From NCBI GenBank assembly GCA_051745305.1, contig JBNJDY010000056.1, positions 1 to 10,400 of the forward strand: 10,400 nt of DNA. Reading direction: 5' to 3'. The first letter of the stretch is position 1. Each line of letters begins with the position of its first letter. The translations under genes were made by a program, and so were the position numbers. Under the pieces are notes generated by a model. It was not told the origin of the DNA. It made no database searches and saw only the letters and a list, made by a program, of their open reading frames with translations. Below are positions 6,473 to 10,400 of the stretch, piece by piece. The DNA is from Saliniplasma sp051745305 (GTDB lineage Archaea > Thermoplasmatota > Thermoplasmata > Halarchaeoplasmatales > Halarchaeoplasmataceae).

Positions 6473-6783
6473 GATTTGGTAACTGAGTCGATCATATCGT
6501 TAAGCTGCTTCTTTGCGTGAGCACCGACTCTTCTATCGATCTCCTCGGTTCCGTTGAATATCATGAACGTTGGAACTCCTTGGATATTGAATTTATCTCT
6601 AAGATCGGAGTTCTTATCGACGTTCGCCTCGATGATCTTGATATCATTTCTTTCCTTCTCGATCTCTTTGACGGTGACTTCGGACCTTTTACAGGCGGTA
6701 CACCACGAAGCCCAGAATAAGGCGAAAACCGGTTTATCGGAATTTTCTATCTCTTCGTCGATTGTTTTAGATGTTACTTCCAT
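6469..6783 (-). CDS. Thioredoxin-like protein with CTAC active site
   Basis: This 104-residue protein has the standard thioredoxin length and layout: FALFWASWCTAC (20-31), an IIEANVDKNSDLRDKFNI segment (50-67) and the cis-proline loop GVPTFMIF (69-76, Pro71). Both redox cysteines (28 and 31) are present, but the pair is C-T-A-C rather than the common C-G-P-C, which suggests a shifted redox potential or a dedicated partner. There is no signal peptide, so it is cytoplasmic. It starts six bases after the stop of the sulfoquinovose synthase-like gene, with GAGTGA overlapping that stop as ribosome-binding site, and it overlaps the glycosyltransferase by ATGA. Its operon position suggests redox service to a neighbour, possibly the Cys-rich domain of the preceding enzyme (inference). 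Confidence 0.92.
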   Translation of the reverse strand: MEVTSKTIDEEIENSDKPVFALFWASWCTACKRSEVTVKEIEKERNDIKIIEANVDKNSDLRDKFNIQGVPTFMIFNGTEEIDRRVGAHAKKQLNDMIDSVTKS

Positions 6784-6789
6784 TTTACA

Positions 6790-8307
6790 TCACTCTGTAT
6801 CTAGTTTACCTTCGTAACCTTCCTTCTCTTTCTCTCCGGGTTTGTAAACCTCTAAAACTCCAGATTCTTTCTTTTCACCGGACCACCTGGTTTTCGGCAT
6901 TATAACGTGTTTCTTTTCAGCTATACGCTGTTTGATATGGTCTTGATTGAGCAGTTCTAGCATCCTTTCGACCTCTTTTTCTAGAGGCACCTTCGGTTCG
7001 AAACCGTGTTCATGGGGAAGTTTCTTCGAAACCACTTCCATGGGATGTCTCTCTGCTTCAACTCTCGGGTTCTCTAGCCTTTGTATTTTAACGTCCATAT
7101 CGAACTTCTCGTTTGCAACTTTACCTACGGTGTCCGCTACATCTTTGATCTTATGAAGTCCTGATACCTGATTGACAACGTCGTACTGTCCCGGTTCTGG
7201 AGGTGCAGTTATCAACCTTACCATACATTCCATAGCATCTTCTAAAGCGATCATACCACGTATCTGTTCTCCCTCACCGTAAACTGTTAGTGGGATACCT
7301 TGAACCGCCTGAGTAGCGAAACGGTTGATGACAGTACCGAACCATTCGTCGTAGTCGAGTCTAGTTCTCAGATCTGGGTGGGCTGCAACTTCGTCGGTGT
7401 GGACACCGTATATGACACCCTGCATTATATCGTAGGATCTCAACCACCAGTACTTGCACGCTTCGTAAACATTGTATGTGTCTTGAACCTTAGAGACATG
7501 GTAAAAACTGTGTGGGTCCCTGGGAGTCATCTCGCCACCCATGCTCCACTCCCTGTCATCCCACTGTAAAACAGCGTCGTTGGGGAACAGACCTTCGAAA
7601 AGTGGTCTTCCAGTAAGAGGTGAACCGTATTCACCCATAGTTCCAAGTTTCAGTAAAGATGTCATCGGTACTACGTCACGCATGATGTGTAGAAGACCGA
7701 GCGTCGCCAATACATTATTTCTTTGAGTTTCTATGGCGTGTTCAGCATCGACCATGGAGTAAGGAGCACACGGGATCTCTGCGTAGTGAACTATAGATTC
7801 CGGTTTGACCTCTTCGATGAACTCTCTAACTTTTTTCATATTGTTGAGGTCTATACGTCTGTAGTTTAGTGTGATTCCCAATTCTTCTTTAGCGGCTTCT
7901 AGTCTTCTGGTCATCTTTGGGATGGGTACGACGGTATGAGAACCTTTCTCCATGACACAATCTCTTCTGGTATAATTGTCAAGACCACTGACCTGGAAAC
8001 CGAGCTTAGCGAGTTTTAAAGCTAAAGTCCAGCCGAGGTAGCCGTCCATACCGAGGATCATCACCCTCATGTCTTTGAGCATGTAGCCGTGCTCGCTCTC
8101 TATCCATTCCGGGCACTGCTCGAAGGTTATGGAAGGTTCATAATGACCCAGTTCGGGTCTTCGTCTACATTCTATCATCAACTGTTTATCTTCACCCTTC
8201 GGGACGATCCTTCTGGATTGTCCACAACCTCTGAAATCTACATTACCTTTGAACTTGGCCGCTGGACAGTTCCAGCATGTTTTATCCGCATTATGTGGTT
8301 CACTCAT
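6790..8307 (-). CDS. UDP-sulfoquinovose synthase-like enzyme (Agl3/SQD1/SqdB family) with Cys-rich N-terminal extension
   Basis: From about residue 79 on, this 505-residue protein is an extended short-chain dehydrogenase close to SQD1/Agl3. It has RVMILGMDGYLGW (81-93, NAD-binding), KLGTMGEYG (220-228), SFYHVSK (267-273, catalytic Tyr269/Lys273), QGVIYGVHTDE (296-306), LRTRLDYDEWFGT (313-325), PLTVYGEGEQIRG (339-351), NPRVEAERH (413-421) and IMPKTRW (469-475). The known family reaction converts UDP-glucose plus sulfite to UDP-sulfoquinovose. Two things differ. An N-terminal domain (1-75) carries Cys11, 14, 28, 47 and 65 (CWNC start). The segment between TMGEYG and SFYH is about 10 residues longer than I recall from plant SQD1. 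The start at 8307 has GGAGTGAT before it. It lies four bases after the phosphodiesterase gene. Family is sure; exact product is inferred. Confidence 0.9.
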   Translation of the reverse strand: MSEPHNADKTCWNCPAAKFKGNVDFRGCGQSRRIVPKGEDKQLMIECRRRPELGHYEPSITFEQCPEWIESEHGYMLKDMRVMILGMDGYLGWTLALKLAKLGFQVSGLDNYTRRDCVMEKGSHTVVPIPKMTRRLEAAKEELGITLNYRRIDLNNMKKVREFIEEVKPESIVHYAEIPCAPYSMVDAEHAIETQRNNVLATLGLLHIMRDVVPMTSLLKLGTMGEYGSPLTGRPLFEGLFPNDAVLQWDDREWSMGGEMTPRDPHSFYHVSKVQDTYNVYEACKYWWLRSYDIMQGVIYGVHTDEVAAHPDLRTRLDYDEWFGTVINRFATQAVQGIPLTVYGEGEQIRGMIALEDAMECMVRLITAPPEPGQYDVVNQVSGLHKIKDVADTVGKVANEKFDMDVKIQRLENPRVEAERHPMEVVSKKLPHEHGFEPKVPLEKEVERMLELLNQDHIKQRIAEKKHVIMPKTRWSGEKKESGVLEVYKPGEKEKEGYEGKLDTE

Positions 8308-8311
8308 CTTA

Positions 8312-9544
8312 TCACTCCTTTAAAATCTCTATGAAATCTTCTACGTTTGGATCTTTGGGAATCGGTACATCGCTGCTGTATATGAAAGCGTCATCAGCGG
8401 TGTGCTTTCCCTGGAATATGTTCTTATCAAACAATTTATCGTATTTAACGCTTCCTTTAAGGTTAAAACCTTTTTCGGGAGTCAGTACCAAATCAGGTGC
8501 TTTACCGACGTATCTTCCGTGGTAAACATCGTCTCTTCTGTGCACGTGATTTATAACTTTCTTCCCATCGTATTTAACTTCGTTGAAGATATCGATCAAA
8601 TCGTCGGTGATATTTTCTATGTCGATGCCCCTTGGATACCGATCTTTTTTGTTTAGGTAGATCCGACCGGGGTCTAAAGCGAAGGCCTTGGTGCCCGATT
8701 CTATATTCTTGTACCGTTTTTCAGGACTGTCACCCAACTTCAAGAATCCGTTATCCTCCAATACTTTGTTAACGTTGACGTTCTGTTCGATACTTTCCAT
8801 ACCGTGATCTGAAAGCATTATCAGTTCATCGTCATCGTTCATCCTATCTAGGACTTTTCCGAGGATCCTGTCGACTTCTTTGAAGTAGTCTATGAACCGT
8901 TCATGGTATTCGTGGGATGGGTCCTCGTATGCATTCCACAGGAAATGTTCCAACCTGTCGCTTCCGGTGAAAACGAACATGAAAGCATCCCATCTTTCGT
9001 CCCAGAAATGTGTTAGAGCTTTCTCTCTTTTTTCCAGTGTGTTGAAAAGGTTGTCTAGGAACAGTCTGTAGGATTTGTGCGCTTTCTCGGCATCAACGTC
9101 GACCTGGTAATCTATGGATTTTAGGAATTTTAGAGCGCTGTCAGGTGTCACTGCACGCTCTAATTCTGGGGAAACGAAGCCAGAGACCATGGTCCCGTTT
9201 ATGTTATCCGCGGGGTACATAGCGGGAACGTTGATTATAACGTATCGTTTGTCATCTTTCCAGAAGGGTTCCGCTTTGAGAGCTCTCCGGTCAGGGAAGG
9301 AGACCGTGTAAGTACCGTGGATCAGTTCTGTGAAGCCGTATATACCGTGTTCCCCTGGATTTTTACCGGTGACTATACTCGACCAATTGACGTTGGAAAC
9401 TTCAGGGATCGCCGAGTGCATCTTGGAGAAATGACCATCTTTCTTTATCGATTGAAAGTTCGGCATATCACCCTGATCTGAAAGATCATCTATAAGATGG
9501 AAAGGAACTCCATCTATACCTAATATCACCTTTTTATTGCTCAT
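8312..9544 (-). CDS. Alkaline phosphatase-superfamily phosphodiesterase/nucleotide pyrophosphatase
   Basis: This 410-residue protein has the metal-binding scaffold of the type I phosphodiesterase/NPP branch of the AlkP superfamily. Visible are GIDG (Asp11), SNVNWSSIVTGKNPGEHG (50-67, where Ser50 lines up with the NPP Thr nucleophile and Asn53 with its partner Asn), GSDRLEH (194-200, Asp196/His200), LSDHG (244-248, Asp246/His247) and GKHTADDAF (379-387, His381). Together these form a two-metal site. No signal peptide or membrane helix is seen, so it is likely cytoplasmic, where it could hydrolyse a nucleotide sugar, phosphonate-like or lipid-linked diester; the substrate is unknown. It is the first gene of the operon, has no Shine-Dalgarno and is preceded by a TATA box at leaderless spacing. 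It is followed after four bases by the sulfoquinovose synthase-like gene. Confidence 0.92.
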   Translation of the reverse strand: MSNKKVILGIDGVPFHLIDDLSDQGDMPNFQSIKKDGHFSKMHSAIPEVSNVNWSSIVTGKNPGEHGIYGFTELIHGTYTVSFPDRRALKAEPFWKDDKRYVIINVPAMYPADNINGTMVSGFVSPELERAVTPDSALKFLKSIDYQVDVDAEKAHKSYRLFLDNLFNTLEKREKALTHFWDERWDAFMFVFTGSDRLEHFLWNAYEDPSHEYHERFIDYFKEVDRILGKVLDRMNDDDELIMLSDHGMESIEQNVNVNKVLEDNGFLKLGDSPEKRYKNIESGTKAFALDPGRIYLNKKDRYPRGIDIENITDDLIDIFNEVKYDGKKVINHVHRRDDVYHGRYVGKAPDLVLTPEKGFNLKGSVKYDKLFDKNIFQGKHTADDAFIYSSDVPIPKDPNVEDFIEILKE

Positions 9545-9568
9545 ATGCGTAAATCTTAGAAAAGGAGG

Positions 9569-9577
9569 TATTATAAA
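9569..9577 (-). promoter_or_regulatory. TATA box of the four-gene glycan operon
   Basis: The minus strand reads TTTATAATA, centred about 28 nt upstream of the phosphodiesterase ATG and immediately after the thiD stop. The spacing predicts a leaderless mRNA, which agrees with the absence of a Shine-Dalgarno on the minus strand. It is the only convincing promoter before the four closely spaced genes. Confidence 0.6.
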
Positions 9578-10369
9578 CTAATTTCGATGTTCGAACCAAA
9601 CCATGTGGTTCACCGGTTGCTCGCCGGAACCTATGTTTAAGCCGTTCTCGATGGCATCGTCGATGAATGATTTAGCTGTGTTTATGGAATCCTTGACACT
9701 TTCACCTTTAGCGAGGTTAGCTGTTATAGCCGCAGAGTAAGTGCATCCAGTCCCGTGTTTGTGGGAGTTGAAAGGTCGGGATGTGTATTCTGTGAATTCT
9801 TTATTTGAGTAGAAAAGGTCTACGACTTTGTCGTTCCGTTTTAAAGATTTGATCACGACATGTTCGACACCGAGTTCACTGATGCTTATGGCTGCCTCTT
9901 TAGCTTGTTCTATTGAGTTTATGTTATAGTTTGTAAGAAGTTCCGCTTCACGGATGTTCGGAGTGACTATCAAGGAGTTCGGGATGAGTTCTGTCTTATA
10001 GGTATTGATGGCTGATGGTTCGAGTAAAGGATCTCCCCTTTTGGTGACCATGACAGGATCCACCACCGGTTTCAGATCGTATTCTATGATCTTATCGGTG
10101 ACCAGTTCGATTATATCTTTGTTGGAGAGCATCCCGGTTTTAACCGCATCTGTACCGATATCAGTGAGTACAGCATCTATCTGAGCTTCTATGATGTCTG
10201 TTGGTACGTCGTGGATGGCTGTTACTTCCTTAGTATTCTGAGCTGTGATGGAAGTTACGACCACCGTTCCGAAAACGTTGAAAGCCGTGAAAGTTTTTAG
10301 ATCGGCCTGTAAACCTGCTCCTCCTCCGGAGTCCGAACCTGCTATGGTGAGTGCCCTCGGTATCTTCAT
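9578..10369 (-). CDS. thiD: Hydroxymethylpyrimidine/phosphomethylpyrimidine kinase ThiD
   Basis: The 263-residue protein matches ThiD over its whole length: ALTIAGSDSGGGAGLQADLKTF (6-27), TSITAQNT (39-46), KTGML (77-81), DPVMVTKRGDPLL (104-116), VTPNIREAELL (135-145) and the anion-hole/catalytic HGTGCTYSAA (205-214, Cys209). The enzyme phosphorylates HMP and then HMP-phosphate to give HMP-diphosphate for thiamine synthesis. It is the plain ThiD form: no ThiN or ThiE domain is fused at the C-terminus, unlike the ThiDN proteins of many archaea. The chosen ATG at 10369 lacks a Shine-Dalgarno, and the frame stays open upstream to the window edge (10 more codons), so an earlier start cannot be excluded. 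The conserved domain begins normally at residue 6, favouring this start. Confidence 0.95.
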   Translation of the reverse strand: MKIPRALTIAGSDSGGGAGLQADLKTFTAFNVFGTVVVTSITAQNTKEVTAIHDVPTDIIEAQIDAVLTDIGTDAVKTGMLSNKDIIELVTDKIIEYDLKPVVDPVMVTKRGDPLLEPSAINTYKTELIPNSLIVTPNIREAELLTNYNINSIEQAKEAAISISELGVEHVVIKSLKRNDKVVDLFYSNKEFTEYTSRPFNSHKHGTGCTYSAAITANLAKGESVKDSINTAKSFIDDAIENGLNIGSGEQPVNHMVWFEHRN

Positions 10370-10400
10370 GTATGGATCATAGATGGTGGGAGTAATTTGA

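Noticed and set aside
8080..8082. Internal Met76 as the true start of the sulfoquinovose synthase-like gene
   Set aside because: The upstream 75 codons are in frame, a good GGAGTGAT site precedes the ATG at 8307, and the four-base spacing to the previous gene fits the operon. The longer start is preferred.
9561..9640. Plus-strand GGAGG (9564-9568) followed by ATG at 9587
   Set aside because: The spacing is far too long and the frame ends after about 17 codons inside thiD. On the minus strand this stretch is explained by the TATA region of the phosphodiesterase gene.

Overview
The window reads as a piece of an archaeal chromosome. The markers are a group II chaperonin (thermosome) with a Gly/Met-rich tail, KaiC/RAD55-type RecA ATPases, an archaeal AAA ATPase of the ATPase_2/DUF234 type, an archaeal-style UDP-sulfoquinovose synthase, and archaeal promoters (TATA boxes about 25-30 nt from the start, some apparently giving leaderless mRNAs). 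A euryarchaeal or Thermoplasmatota-like source is plausible, but I cannot name the lineage from this sequence. Nearly everything is on the minus strand; only hypC is on the plus strand. Genes are tightly packed and no gene-free stretch exceeds about 130 bases. I saw no rRNA, tRNA, CRISPR array or insertion sequence.

Layout from left to right: (a) 1-882, minus, a DUF362 protein cut by the window edge, divergent from (b) hypC at 929-1165, plus. They share a 46-bp intergenic region with one near-palindromic TATA element. (c) 1242-2579, minus, a solitary AAA ATPase with a PD-(D/E)XK-like C-terminus. An unusual three-half-site palindromic operator lies just in front of it. (d) 2709-4382, minus, the thermosome subunit, with a TATA box and a perfect 12-bp palindrome upstream. 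(e) 5166-5774 and 4486-5169, minus, a translationally coupled pair: a RecA-fold protein that has lost its P-loop glycines, followed by an intact KaiC-like ATPase. (f) 9544 down to 5855, minus, a four-gene operon with gaps of a few bases or ATGA overlaps: AlkP-superfamily phosphodiesterase, UDP-sulfoquinovose synthase-like enzyme with a Cys-rich N-terminal extension, thioredoxin-like protein, and family 2 glycosyltransferase. (g) 9578-10369, minus, thiD of thiamine salvage/biosynthesis.

Functional reading: (f) looks like a sugar-nucleotide, glycan or glycolipid module in which a sulfonated sugar could be made and transferred. The thioredoxin may supply reducing power or redox control; that part is inference. 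(d) is core protein folding, (g) is cofactor synthesis, and hypC belongs to [NiFe]-hydrogenase maturation although no partner gene is visible. The most unusual items are the pseudo-ATPase/ATPase pair, the Cys-rich domain fused to the sulfoquinovose synthase-like enzyme, and the symmetric operators in front of the AAA ATPase and thermosome genes.
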